Assembly (NCBI GenBank): GCA_031261505.1
Contig: JAISJN010000004.1
Coordinates: forward strand, 160,162-224,161
From: Clostridioides sp.
Lineage (GTDB): Bacteria; Bacillota; Clostridia; Peptostreptococcales; Peptostreptococcaceae
Reading direction: 5' to 3'
Length of the DNA: 64,000 nucleotides
The notes beneath the pieces were generated by a model, which ran no database searches, was not told the origin of the DNA, and saw only the letters and a program-made list of their open reading frames with translations. Both the position numbers and the translations under genes were made by a program. Positions 26,172 through 34,947 of this stretch are shown here, one piece after another. Every line of letters starts with the position of its first letter. The first letter of the stretch is position 1.

Positions 26172-27692
26172 ATTTTAGGAATAGACGTATTAGCGGATAT
26201 CAATAAGATGAAGACAAAGGTAATAGACGAAGAATTAATAGAGCAAGAGGAACATTTGACTTTTTTCAAGATTATGGATGAACAGTCAGATAAAATTTCC
26301 AAAGTTATAAGGGAAAGTATGGTGACTGAGGATTACAACAATGAAACGATTTTGAATTTAGAAGAGGCTGGAGAACAGGAAGTAAGGGATATAGAAAGAG
26401 ATAAGATATTAAACGCATTTGAACTCTACAACAATGCATTGAGTTTTGCTAGGTCTAATTATATATCCGGAGCTACTAAGCTCATAGATAGTGCATACGA
26501 GATGTATAAGAGAGATATGGATATATTGAACCTAAGGGGGATGTTAAAGCTCTTAGACTGCGAATTTTCAGAGTCGTATAAAAGTTTTGCCCTGAGTCAA
26601 TCTTATATATCCGAAGACGAGAAGTACACTTTTGAAGAACAGCATAAGCTATCTAAAAAATATATCGATCTATTTAATTCAGAGAAGTTTGAGATACTGC
26701 TTGGAAGGTTTAACCATGCAATGAGATTTATAAGCGAGGGTCTAGACTACGAAGCGGTATCAATATTTGAAAATATATTAGCTGAAAATCCTGATCTGAC
26801 AAAACCACATGTAACGCTAGCGTATATGTACAAAAAACTTGGAAAATCAGAAAAACTTATAGCAATGCTCGAAAATTTGAGAAACTTAGATAAGGATAAC
26901 TTGGTTATTCAAAAACCTGAGTTTTCCGAAAAATTAGACGGAGAAGAATCGAATATAAAAGCACGTGGTCCGCTTAAAAAAACTAATATATATCCTTCTT
27001 GGAAGGCAGGTCTTGCTTCCATAGTTGCCATACTTGCTATAGGAGCTACGTATTATATAAATATAAAGCCGAAATTGCCGGCTAGACATATATCTCAGTA
27101 CACGAATCTACAGAAAATTAATTCGGATTCTGTGAAAAACAGCCTTATTGAAAATGGCAATGATAATCTAGAAAACAATGGAGAAATCAACAGAGCAGAT
27201 AAGGCTAAAAAGGATTCAAACTCGAATGTATATAGCGATAGCGAGGATGGATCCACAGCAGAAATAAATAAAGAAGAGAAAACTGAAGGAATTCAGAAAA
27301 AGGAATTAACTACAGCTAAAGAGGCTGAATTATACGAAGAAGCACTTAGATTAAAAGCTGCTCAAGACAATGAATGTGCGATACGTAATTTTAAAGAAAT
27401 CGTCGAAAATGGAAATGTAAAAAAATACAAGGCGGAATCAACCTATCAAGTCGCTATGTTAAGTGCGAAGATAGACAGATACGACGATGCGGTCAAGTAC
27501 TACGAAAAATACATCGACACCTACAATAAATCTGATGAGTACTACGACGATAGCTACTACGAACTGGGAATGTTATACTACAAAAAAGGAAATTTAAAGA
27601 AGGCACAGGACACCTTAGTCAGCATGATAAGCGAGGTTTCAGACAGCATTTACAACGATAAAAGGGTGAAGGAAATACTCAGAGAAAAATAA
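26172..27692 (+). CDS. TPR-repeat protein with one transmembrane segment
   Basis: About 506 residues. A cytoplasmic part with TPR-like helices (ILNAFELYNNALSFARSNY; LDYEAVSIFENILAENPD; KPHVTLAYMYKKLGKSEK) is followed by a membrane segment at about 276-295 and an outer part with more TPRs (TYQVAMLSAKIDRYDDAV; YYDDSYYELGMLYYKKGN). Start: AAGGAG (26158-26163) overlaps the only nearby GTG. The in-frame codon at ideal spacing is ATT at 26172, so an ATT start is proposed; an ATG at 26208 has no site. The role is unknown; the layout suggests a scaffold for envelope assembly. Confidence 0.68.
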   Translation: MLGIDVLADINKMKTKVIDEELIEQEEHLTFFKIMDEQSDKISKVIRESMVTEDYNNETILNLEEAGEQEVRDIERDKILNAFELYNNALSFARSNYISGATKLIDSAYEMYKRDMDILNLRGMLKLLDCEFSESYKSFALSQSYISEDEKYTFEEQHKLSKKYIDLFNSEKFEILLGRFNHAMRFISEGLDYEAVSIFENILAENPDLTKPHVTLAYMYKKLGKSEKLIAMLENLRNLDKDNLVIQKPEFSEKLDGEESNIKARGPLKKTNIYPSWKAGLASIVAILAIGATYYINIKPKLPARHISQYTNLQKINSDSVKNSLIENGNDNLENNGEINRADKAKKDSNSNVYSDSEDGSTAEINKEEKTEGIQKKELTTAKEAELYEEALRLKAAQDNECAIRNFKEIVENGNVKKYKAESTYQVAMLSAKIDRYDDAVKYYEKYIDTYNKSDEYYDDSYYELGMLYYKKGNLKKAQDTLVSMISEVSDSIYNDKRVKEILREK

Positions 27693-27705
27693 AGTAAAAA
27701 AAAAC

Positions 27706-27733
27706 TAGACAATTTCAGAAAAGAGGCTATAAT
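27706..27733 (+). promoter_or_regulatory. Promoter of the yitT-like gene
   Basis: TAGACA (27706-27711) and TATAAT (27728-27733) with 16 bases between them form a good sigma-A promoter upstream of the yitT-like gene. Confidence 0.65.
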
Positions 27734-27751
27734 AAATACAGTAGAAAAAAT

Positions 27752-27810
27752 TACGACTGACAGATGTGCAAAATAGATGGGAAAATCTGTCTATGCGCTC
27801 ACGTCGATTG
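27752..27810 (+). other. Hairpin in the 5' leader of the yitT-like gene
   Basis: GACAGAT (27759-27765) pairs with ATCTGTC (27785-27791), and outside it CGAC can pair with GTCG (about 27803). The leader between promoter and start is about 115 bases, long enough for regulation. No known riboswitch was recognised. Confidence 0.4.
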
Positions 27811-27855
27811 TAGTTAAATGTATTTAGGATAGACTTATCCTGAAGGGAGAGTAAA

Positions 27856-28722
27856 ATGAGCGAAGTTAAGGACGTTCTCCAAGAGCGTCAATGGTTAAGA
27901 TATTCTTTTATGTTGTTGGGCATGTTTATCTCGTCTATAGGGGTAAATGGATTTTTGAGACCAGCACATCTACTGAGTGGAGGAGTAACCGGAATTGCAA
28001 CATCAATCAACTTTTTGACAAATGTAAACGTAGGTCTTTTGACGTTTATACTCAATATTCCGATATTCGTATTGGGATTTATGTATCTTGAAAGAGAGTT
28101 TTGTATTCTGAGTTTACTCAATATGGTAATCTTATCACTTATGCTCGGTTTCACTCAAGAGATCGGGAATATAATACCGCTTGACGACGTACTTCTTCAA
28201 AGTGTGTTCGGAGGTATACTTTCTGGAATAGGTGTAGGTATGTGTATAAAATCAAAGTCATCTCAAGGTGGTACGGATATAATTGCCGCAATCTTAAAGA
28301 TAAAGAAAAATATAGAGATGAAAGATACCGGCCTCGTAATAAACGCAGTAGTAGTTTTGGTAAGTAGTCTTATATTTGGGCTCCAAATAGCATTGTATAC
28401 TTTGATAGGACTTTATTTTAATGCTACGATGATGGATATAGTAAAAGACATGATGAACAGCCAAAAATCTGTTATGATTATATCTCAGGAAAACGAAAAG
28501 ATAGCTGAAGAAATAATGGATACTATTGTGAGAGGTGTTACATTCTTAAATGCAGAGGGCGCTTACACCAGAGAGAATAAAAAGATGATCTACACAGTAG
28601 TATCATCGAGTGAAATACCAAAAATTAAAAAAATCGCCTTTAAACATGATAGCAAGGCCTTTATATCAGTGAATGATGTAGCTGAGGTAAAGGGAAGAGG
28701 ATTTAAGGCAAAGGACTTATAG
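27856..28722 (+). CDS. YitT family membrane protein
   Basis: 288 residues. Five or six hydrophobic segments in the first 190 residues carry the family signatures RPAHLLSGGVTGIATSIN and SSQGGTDIIAAIL. The last 80 residues form the cytoplasmic DUF2179 domain (MIYTVVSSSEIPKIKKIA, ending in a GRGF motif). The function of the family is not firmly known. AGGGAG lies about 8 bases before the ATG. It has its own promoter and terminator. Confidence 0.9.
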   Translation: MSEVKDVLQERQWLRYSFMLLGMFISSIGVNGFLRPAHLLSGGVTGIATSINFLTNVNVGLLTFILNIPIFVLGFMYLEREFCILSLLNMVILSLMLGFTQEIGNIIPLDDVLLQSVFGGILSGIGVGMCIKSKSSQGGTDIIAAILKIKKNIEMKDTGLVINAVVVLVSSLIFGLQIALYTLIGLYFNATMMDIVKDMMNSQKSVMIISQENEKIAEEIMDTIVRGVTFLNAEGAYTRENKKMIYTVVSSSEIPKIKKIAFKHDSKAFISVNDVAEVKGRGFKAKDL

Positions 28723-28732
28723 AAAATAAGCT

Positions 28733-28766
28733 AGACCGTCACAGGATTGAATAATGTGGCGGTCTT
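28733..28766 (+). terminator. Rho-independent terminator
   Basis: GACCGTCAC pairs with GTGGCGGTC around a 13-base loop, followed by TTTT. It follows the yitT-like gene directly and lies just before a dispersed element. Confidence 0.8.
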
Positions 28767-28775
28767 TTAACATAT

Positions 28776-28868
28776 AACTGAGATAAATGTCCCCAACATC
28801 TACAGGTGGCGGGCATAAATCTTATTTCAGTGTGAGTCAAATCTCACACCACGCAATTAACATTTAAC
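28776..28868 (+). mobile_element. Dispersed element, full copy with altered hairpin 2
   Basis: AACTGAGATAAATGTCCCC, CTACAGGTGGCGGGCATAA and CTTATTTCAGTGTGAG follow the consensus. In hairpin 2, GTGTGAG and CTCACAC have changed together and still pair, although the GAAA arm is lost. It ends CATTTAAC. Confidence 0.75.
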
Positions 28869-28991
28869 AATTTAAAAACACAGTCGAATTGGATGAAATA
28901 TTGTATAAATGGAGATAAATGTGCAAAAATTACTCGCTTTGATATATAATTAATCTATTGAGATCTTTAGTAAAAAGGGGGCGTAGAATGA

Positions 28992-29801
28992 ATGATAAAA
29001 GAACATGCGGAGCTAGTGAGAAGTTATAATAAGAATATACATAATATAGAAAAAATAGTTAAAAATATTGATAGGATGAGAAAAAATGCAATCAAGAAAG
29101 AAATGTTTGCTACAGCAGAAGAAATCTTCGAAGTGGAGGGGAAAAAGGAATTTGAGGAGACAGAGTCTACAAAAAAGATAGATCCAAAGATATATAGACT
29201 CTCATGTGGAGATGTATATACAGGAGAGATAAAGGATAATAAACTATCTGGAAGAGGTTACTACGAGTTCGCCTCAGATATTGAAGACGGAGTAATGTCG
29301 TATTATATCGGAGAATTCAAGGATAATAGGAAAGACGGACATGGAGAGTTTAAATTTGAAAACGGGAATGTATATATTGGAGAATTCAAAGACGACCAGG
29401 TGAATGGCATTGGAAAAATGATATATACTAACGGTGAGTACGTCGGAAACTGGGAAGGTGGCAAAAAAAACGGAGAAGGCGTATACTCATGGAGTGATGG
29501 ATACAAGTATATAGGTGAATTTAAGGGTGGAAAGAAGGACGGCTTCGGAGTTTGCTACAATTCAGCTGGTACTATTGTCTATGAAGGTGGATGGAAGGAT
29601 GATCAAATCCATGGAATGGGTAAGTACGACTGGGGAAATGGAAAAATGTACGAGGGCGAATTTTTGCATGGAAAGAAACATGGCAAAGGAATGTTCTATC
29701 TAAATGGAGAGGTAGTATTTGACGGAGATTGGGATTGTGATAAACCGTACATATTTGGGAAAACACTGGATGAAATATTCTCGGCACTGGGTGACAAATA
29801 A
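28992..29801 (+). CDS. MORN-repeat protein
   Basis: 269 residues. A charged helical N-terminus (about 1-60) is followed by seven or eight MORN repeats of about 22 residues, for example YIGEFKDNRKDGHGEFKF, YIGEFKDDQVNGIGKMIY and YEGEFLHGKKHGKGMFYL. MORN repeats form an extended beta-sheet that often binds membranes or partners. There is no signal peptide, so it is probably cytoplasmic. The strong GGGGG site suits the ATG at 28992; another ATG at 28988 opens only a 13-codon frame. The partner is unknown; the genes around it are envelope genes. Confidence 0.88.
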   Translation: MIKEHAELVRSYNKNIHNIEKIVKNIDRMRKNAIKKEMFATAEEIFEVEGKKEFEETESTKKIDPKIYRLSCGDVYTGEIKDNKLSGRGYYEFASDIEDGVMSYYIGEFKDNRKDGHGEFKFENGNVYIGEFKDDQVNGIGKMIYTNGEYVGNWEGGKKNGEGVYSWSDGYKYIGEFKGGKKDGFGVCYNSAGTIVYEGGWKDDQIHGMGKYDWGNGKMYEGEFLHGKKHGKGMFYLNGEVVFDGDWDCDKPYIFGKTLDEIFSALGDK

Positions 29802-29824
29802 GGTTTAAAATACCTGAACCAGGC

Positions 29825-29873
29825 GTTTAACTTGAGAAAGTGGGAATTTCTATTGCAAGCTCAAGCCTTGAAT
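29825..29873 (+). mobile_element. Remnant of a dispersed element
   Basis: TTTAACTTGAGAAA at the left and CCTTGAATCAAG at the right flank about 25 bases that lack both hairpins. It reads as an internally deleted copy between the MORN and CAP genes. Confidence 0.5.
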
Positions 29874-29909
29874 CAAGAGAAAACTACACATAAGTAAAGG
29901 GGTGGACGC

Positions 29910-30905
29910 ATGAAGTTTTTTAAAAAATTGATTACTTTGATTTTGGTCGTAGTAATATTTATTTGCTACAGTCCATCTCTTGTAGAAAGGGCATATCAAT
30001 ATCTAGACCATAATAGTGAAGAGCAAGTCGTAAAACAGAATATAGAGAAAAACAAGATAGAGGGAAAAAGTGTAGATAATTTTTCAAAAATACAAATTGG
30101 AGATAGCGAAGAGACTCTTATAAACAGCGTGGGAGAGCCAGCTAGGGTAGATAAAAGCGGATATAGTTTCGATTGGTACGTATACAACCAATATGGGCAG
30201 AAATTTTGTATGGTTGGAATTGAAGATAACAAGGTTGTGGCTATGTACAGCAACTCCATCAATTCAGTTGAGTTTCCTAAATTAAAGCTAGGAGAACAGA
30301 GACATATAGCGAGAAATATATACTCTCCGCTTAAATATCTTCCAAAGGGATATACAAACTACACTATTGCTTCAAAAGACCAATACGATGTGATAGAGGT
30401 CGACGGCAAGTATATCACAGTATTTTACGATATATACGAGGGAGATATAATATGCTCCTACCAAATAGTAGAGAAGGAAGTAGAGGATAAAACTCCGATA
30501 TACCACGCTGAGAGCGATGTACTTAGAAAATCTTACGAACTTGAGATAATGGATTTGACGAATAGCGTGAGGATGAAAAGAGGGCTTAAATCTCTACAAT
30601 ACAGTGAAAAAGCTACTTTGAGTTCTAGAAGACACTGCGAGGATATGAGGGATAAAAATTATTTCGACCATGTGGACAGGGACGGAAGAGGACCAGCTGA
30701 CAGGATGAAGGAAGAAGGCATAGTATATTATTTAGCTGGAGAAAACATAGCTGCTGGTCAGTTTTCTGCAATTTATGCACACGAAGGATGGATGGATTCT
30801 GAAGGACATAGAAAAAATATTTTGGGGGACTATAAGTACATAGGAGTGGGTACAGTATTTGGTGGATCTTACAGCATGTACTACGGTCAAAACTTCTATA
30901 GATAG
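29910..30905 (+). CDS. CAP-domain (SCP/PR1-like) surface protein
   Basis: 331 residues. An N-terminal hydrophobic segment (about 6-24) is followed by a CAP-associated domain (IQIGDSEETLINSVGEPARV; YNQYGQKFCMVGIEDNKV) and a C-terminal CAP domain with SSRRHCEDMRDKNYFDHVDR, LAGENIAAGQF and HEGWMDSEGHRKNILG. The conserved His and Glu residues of the CAP cleft are present. Bacterial CAP proteins are secreted or anchored; their activity is mostly unknown. A GGGGTGG site precedes the ATG. The deacetylase gene follows 31 bases downstream. Confidence 0.92.
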   Translation: MKFFKKLITLILVVVIFICYSPSLVERAYQYLDHNSEEQVVKQNIEKNKIEGKSVDNFSKIQIGDSEETLINSVGEPARVDKSGYSFDWYVYNQYGQKFCMVGIEDNKVVAMYSNSINSVEFPKLKLGEQRHIARNIYSPLKYLPKGYTNYTIASKDQYDVIEVDGKYITVFYDIYEGDIICSYQIVEKEVEDKTPIYHAESDVLRKSYELEIMDLTNSVRMKRGLKSLQYSEKATLSSRRHCEDMRDKNYFDHVDRDGRGPADRMKEEGIVYYLAGENIAAGQFSAIYAHEGWMDSEGHRKNILGDYKYIGVGTVFGGSYSMYYGQNFYR

Positions 30906-30936
30906 GCAAAATATTTATTGAAAGGAATATGTTCGC

Positions 30937-31722
30937 ATGAAGAAAAAAAATGTACTCGTCGGTATATTTGCGCTGACACTGGTTTTGACACTAGGTTATG
31001 CCATGAGTTTACCAGAGGATAAGACTGATTGGAAGACGGTCAGCTACAATCAAGTGAAACGATCTGAAAGCAAGGTAGAGGTAAACGAAAATCAATCAAC
31101 ACAAAGCAAGGAGATCAATTCAATTGTGTTTAGCCATGGTTCAAAAGATGAAAAACTGATATCTTTGACCTTTGACGACGGACCTCATCCAACGGAGACC
31201 GACAAGGTACTAGACGTATTAAAAAAATACAATATCAAGGCTACGTTTTTCGTGGCTGGCAAGCATGTTAAATGGTATCCAGATCCTGTTATAAGAGCTA
31301 GCAAGGAAGGCCATGAGATAGGTAACCACACATTTAACCACTATGATATAGCTAATTTGAGCAATGCTCAATTAGAGGATGAAATAAAGATGTGCGAGGA
31401 TGTAATCAAAGAAAAGACGGGCAAGACGCCGACGCTTTTCAGACCTCCATATGGAAGCTACTCAAAAAACGGCCTGCCTGAAATAGCTGATAAAAACGGG
31501 TACAAAATAGTTTTATGGGGTGGAGTGGATGCTCTAGATTGGAAAAATCCATCCGCAGAAAGCATTGCAAAAAATATAACTTCAAGTGTTGAAAATGGTG
31601 AGATAATACTGCTTCACGACTACGCTACGACGAACACGGTCGAGGCATTGGAAATATTGATTCCACAGCTACAGAGTCAGGGATATAAATTTGTCACGGT
31701 ATCCCAGTTGTTGAGCGAGTAA
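30937..31722 (+). CDS. Polysaccharide deacetylase (PgdA-like)
   Basis: 261 residues: a signal or anchor (about 5-23), a linker, and a NodB domain. The catalytic and metal residues are in SLTFDDGPHPTETDKV, GHEIGNHTFNHYDIAN and TLFRPPYGSYSKNG. IILLHDYA closes the domain. It probably removes acetyl groups from N-acetylglucosamine in peptidoglycan outside the membrane, which can lower lysozyme sensitivity. It differs from the PdaA-like protein at 12457, which has the muramic-lactam subfamily motifs. AAAGGA precedes the ATG. Confidence 0.92.
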   Translation: MKKKNVLVGIFALTLVLTLGYAMSLPEDKTDWKTVSYNQVKRSESKVEVNENQSTQSKEINSIVFSHGSKDEKLISLTFDDGPHPTETDKVLDVLKKYNIKATFFVAGKHVKWYPDPVIRASKEGHEIGNHTFNHYDIANLSNAQLEDEIKMCEDVIKEKTGKTPTLFRPPYGSYSKNGLPEIADKNGYKIVLWGGVDALDWKNPSAESIAKNITSSVENGEIILLHDYATTNTVEALEILIPQLQSQGYKFVTVSQLLSE

Positions 31723-31753
31723 ACGATAATGATTATGGTATTGGGGTGAAATT

Positions 31754-32458
31754 ATGGTGGAAAATCTTTATGATATATACGCGAAAGAAATAGAAAAAAT
31801 AAAATCAAATAGCGAAGTTTACGCTATTTTTTTAGTTGGATCGGCAAAGAATTTAGACATGAGGTCAACAACTGAAATCACAAGCGATATTGACATATTT
31901 GTGATAACCGAGTGTGGAGGAGCTCAGACGAGGATTTTAAAGGAAGTTGAAGGCATTGAATTCGATATAAACTACTGCCCAGTAGAATTATGCGAAAAAT
32001 TAATAAAAGATGGAGAGCTGTTCTTTATAAAACAGATGAGCTCGCCTAGGGTCGTCTACGATAGAGAAGGTATATCTGATGAAATAATAGTAAACTGCAG
32101 AGAAAAATATAAGATGGGACCAGGCAAGTTATCCGAGATAGAAATTAATTTCTTAAATCATGAAATTTATTCGAGTTTGAAAAAATTGGAATACATTGAA
32201 AAATACGAGAAATTCGAGTATGATTTTTTGACGAAATTGATATTAAAAGATATAATTATGGCATACTTTAAATTATCTGGACGTTGGTTGCCAAAAGATA
32301 AAAAAATGTTAAGTAGTCTTAGGGAAGCCGACATCTCGCTTTACAATATGTACGAGAGGGCGTATAATTCCTGTGATGTAGAGGGCGTCAGGGAAGTGTA
32401 TGAGTACGTGTTTGGGAAATTAGATAAAATAAAGTACATAGAGCTAAAATATGATTAA
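31754..32458 (+). CDS. Nucleotidyltransferase-fold protein
   Basis: 234 residues. The first 110 residues have the minimal nucleotidyltransferase motif LVGSAKNLDMRSTTEITSDI then DIFVITE: GS with a DxD pair. The rest is helical, like the C-terminal part of aminoglycoside-type nucleotidyltransferases or of HEPN partners. Substrate unknown. GGGGTG precedes the ATG. It may belong with the deacetylase (31 bases upstream), while the folE gene follows after 60 bases. Confidence 0.78.
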   Translation: MVENLYDIYAKEIEKIKSNSEVYAIFLVGSAKNLDMRSTTEITSDIDIFVITECGGAQTRILKEVEGIEFDINYCPVELCEKLIKDGELFFIKQMSSPRVVYDREGISDEIIVNCREKYKMGPGKLSEIEINFLNHEIYSSLKKLEYIEKYEKFEYDFLTKLILKDIIMAYFKLSGRWLPKDKKMLSSLREADISLYNMYERAYNSCDVEGVREVYEYVFGKLDKIKYIELKYD

Positions 32459-32518
32459 ATGTTACAGAAAAAGAGTATAAACTAAACGACGAAATAATTA
32501 ATACGAGAAGGGGTGGGT

Positions 32519-33097
32519 ATGTTGACAGAGGAAAATAAATCGAAAATAGAGCGAGCAGTGAGGGAGATATTGGAAGCGATAGGTGAGAATCCGAACAGAG
32601 AAGGACTTATAGATACCCCTGCTAGAGTTGCTAGGATGTACGAGGAAATATTCTCAGGACTAGACCAAGATCCAAGCGAGCATCTCAAGGTAATATTTAA
32701 AAACGAAGATCACGAAGAATTAGTAATAGTAAAAGACATACCATTTTATTCATGTTGTGAGCATCATCTCGTTCCATTCTTTGGAAAGGCACATATATGC
32801 TACGTACCCAAGGGAGGAAGGCTTACAGGTCTGTCTAAATTAGCGAGGGTTGTTGAGACATTCGCTAAGAGACCACAGCTGCAGGAGAGGATTACAAAAG
32901 ATGTAGCTGACACAATAATGAAGGAATTAAGTCCTTATGGTGTAATAGTTATAATAGAAGCAGAACATATGTGCATGACTATGAGAGGTGTAAAAAAACC
33001 GGGATCAAAGACGATTACATCAGCTATAAGAGGAGTATTTGACAAAGACAGCGCAATTCGAGCAGAGGCGATGAGTTTGCTTACTATGAAAAATTAA
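32519..33097 (+). CDS. folE: GTP cyclohydrolase I
   Basis: 193 residues. FolE opens the GTP ring to 7,8-dihydroneopterin triphosphate, the first step of folate synthesis. Zinc ligands are seen in [17 protein letters not shown] (Cys and two His) and [16 protein letters not shown] (second Cys). The ATG at 32519 is chosen over the GTG at 32513, because GAAGGGG ends just before it. It is the first gene of folE-folP-folB-folK-aroF. Confidence 0.97.
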   Translation: MLTEENKSKIERAVREILEAIGENPNREGLIDTPARVARMYEEIFSGLDQDPSEHLKVIFKNEDHEELVIVKDIPFYSCCEHHLVPFFGKAHICYVPKGGRLTGLSKLARVVETFAKRPQLQERITKDVADTIMKELSPYGVIVIIEAEHMCMTMRGVKKPGSKTITSAIRGVFDKDSAIRAEAMSLLTMKN

Positions 33098-33122
33098 TCT
33101 ATAGATAGACGAGGGGGATATT

Positions 33123-33920
33123 ATGTTTCAATATGGCAAAAAAACTTATATAATGGGAATACTAAATGTGACTCCAGACAGTTTCTCGGATGGAGGAGAT
33201 TTTTACGATATAGAAAGAGCTTTAGAACACGCAAGAGAAATAATAAGCCAGGGTGGCGATATCATAGATATCGGGGGAGAATCCACTAGACCTGGTCATA
33301 ATGTTATATCTTCACAGGAAGAAATAGATAGACTCACACCAGTGATTGAGAGGATAAAGCGTGAATTAGGCGTATACGTATCAGTTGACACGTACAAACC
33401 AGATGTCGCTGAGGCTGCACTCAAGCTTGGCGCAGATATGATAAACGACATATGGGGGCTTCAAAGATACGAAGAGATGGCAGGTGTAGTTGCGAAGTAC
33501 GGAGCAGATATATGTATTATGCACAATCAGGATGGAACTGAGTACGAAGGCGATATAATGGATGAGATGAAGAAATTCTTTGAAAAAAGCATCGAAATAG
33601 CTACAAAGGCTGGAATAGACAAAAAACAAATAGTGCTTGACCCGGGAATTGGCTTTGGTAAGGATTTAGAGCAAAATATAGAGGTGCTATCTAGGCTTGA
33701 AGAACTTCAAGAATTAGGATACCCAGTGCTTTTAGGAACTTCTAGAAAGAGGTTTATAGGAACAATATTAGAAACTACAGAACCAAAGGATAGGATGGAA
33801 GGAACGGTAGCTACTACTGTTTTAGGAATAGATAAGGGCGTAGATATCGTCAGAGTACACGATGTATTAGAAAACGCCAGAGCGGCAAAGATGGCTGACG
33901 CTATATACAGAAGAATATAA
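33123..33920 (+). CDS. folP: Dihydropteroate synthase
   Basis: 265 residues, joining p-aminobenzoate to the pterin pyrophosphate. Signatures: MGILNVTPDSFSDGG, IIDIGGESTRPGH, DPGIGFGKD and LLGTSRKRFIG. AGGGGG precedes the ATG, 25 bases after folE. Its stop codon TAA lies at the junction with a dispersed element, so folP is separated from folB by about 170 bp instead of being tightly linked. FolP is the target of sulfonamides. Confidence 0.97.
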   Translation: MFQYGKKTYIMGILNVTPDSFSDGGDFYDIERALEHAREIISQGGDIIDIGGESTRPGHNVISSQEEIDRLTPVIERIKRELGVYVSVDTYKPDVAEAALKLGADMINDIWGLQRYEEMAGVVAKYGADICIMHNQDGTEYEGDIMDEMKKFFEKSIEIATKAGIDKKQIVLDPGIGFGKDLEQNIEVLSRLEELQELGYPVLLGTSRKRFIGTILETTEPKDRMEGTVATTVLGIDKGVDIVRVHDVLENARAAKMADAIYRRI

Positions 33921-34063
33921 CTTAAGATTTCTGCCGCCTCTAAAGGTGGCAGAAATCTAATTTCAGTGTGAGGTACATATCAGCACTGAAATCATTGAAT
34001 CAACATTTAACTTGAGATAAAAGTCATTCATTTTTGAATGTGGCGACAAAAATCTCATTTAAC
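33919..34063 (+). mobile_element. Dispersed element plus partial second copy, inside the folate operon
   Basis: Copy 1 (33919-34012) has drifted in hairpin 1, but the stem still forms: AAGATTTCTGCCGCC with GGTGGCAGAAATCT. Hairpin 2 is TTTCAGTG with CACTGAAA. It ends CATTTAAC, which is also the start of a half copy (34009-34063): GAGATAAAAGTCATTCATT with AATGTGGCGACAAAAATCTC. The half copy lies just upstream of folB and could change folB translation. Confidence 0.8.
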
Positions 34064-34088
34064 TTCAATAATGAATGGTGTGGTAAAG

Positions 34089-34448
34089 GTGGACAAGATA
34101 ATATTGAGCAATCTCGGTTTTTATGGATATCACGGAGTTTTGACCGAGGAAAAGAAGATAGGACAGAAATTCTTCGTAGATGTAGAGCTGTACACGGACA
34201 CTAGAGAAGCTGGTAGAAATGACGATATAAAATCGTCTGTAAACTATGCTGAAGTATATGAAATAGTCAAGTCCGTGGTAGAGAACGAGGTATATGATTT
34301 AATAGAAGCAGTGGCTGAAAATATTGCTTCGGAAATACTCAAAGAATTCAATAGAGTTAAAGGAGTTATGGTGAGGATAAAGAAACCAGAAGCTCCAGTC
34401 AAAGGGATTTACGATTATTTCGGAGTTGAGATAAAAAGGGGAAGATAG
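34089..34448 (+). CDS. folB: Dihydroneopterin aldolase
   Basis: About 120 residues, the usual FolB length. It splits dihydroneopterin to 6-hydroxymethyl-dihydropterin. Signatures: DKIILSNLGFYGYHGVLTEE, VNYAEVYEIV and the lysine in VRIKKPEAPVKG. The GTG at 34089 is chosen because MDKI is the normal family start and GGTGTGG lies upstream; an ATG at 34071 would add six residues. The frame is also open through the dispersed element upstream, so longer starts would be artefacts. folK begins 1 base after the stop. Confidence 0.93.
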   Translation: MDKIILSNLGFYGYHGVLTEEKKIGQKFFVDVELYTDTREAGRNDDIKSSVNYAEVYEIVKSVVENEVYDLIEAVAENIASEILKEFNRVKGVMVRIKKPEAPVKGIYDYFGVEIKRGR

Positions 34449-34449
34449 C

Positions 34450-34947
34450 ATGGATAGGATAGTACTAGGTCTTGGCTCGAATATCGGAAATAGACTTGAA
34501 AATTTACAAAAAGCCGTTGAATACATCGAAGAGTGTGGCGACATAAGGGTAGTTGACAGATCTAAGATATACGAAACCAAGGCATGGGGATACACGGACC
34601 AAGCTGATTTTTTAAACCTATGCGTAGAAGTAGAAACTGATGTCGACGAGTACAGTTTGCTTGGAAGATGTCAGGATATTGAAAAAAGGTTACTTAGGGA
34701 AAGACTTGTGAGATGGGGACCTAGGACGATAGATGTAGACATATTGTTTTTCGGCGATGTGTTGTCAAAAGACGAGATGCTGACAATTCCTCATCCACGA
34801 ATTGCAGACAGGGCATTTGTCTTAGTTCCGCTCTTGGATCTCAAATCGAAATTTTTTATAGAGGGAAAAGATATGGAGTATTATCTAGGTCTTTTAGATA
34901 AAAATGAAATAGGGCAAGTAAAGGAGTTTGCAGATGAGCGAGTATAA
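34450..34947 (+). CDS. folK: 6-hydroxymethyl-dihydropterin pyrophosphokinase
   Basis: 165 residues. It transfers pyrophosphate from ATP to the pterin, giving the FolP substrate. Signatures: VLGLGSNIGNRLENLQKAV, RWGPRTIDVDILFFGD and TIPHPRIADRAFVLVPL. GGGGAAG precedes the ATG. The end overlaps the start of aroF by 14 bases, so the two are translated together. Confidence 0.96.
   Translation: MDRIVLGLGSNIGNRLENLQKAVEYIEECGDIRVVDRSKIYETKAWGYTDQADFLNLCVEVETDVDEYSLLGRCQDIEKRLLRERLVRWGPRTIDVDILFFGDVLSKDEMLTIPHPRIADRAFVLVPLLDLKSKFFIEGKDMEYYLGLLDKNEIGQVKEFADERV

Noticed and set aside
34038..34088. An N-terminal extension of FolB
   Set aside because: The extra codons come from the dispersed element and are not part of the FolB family.
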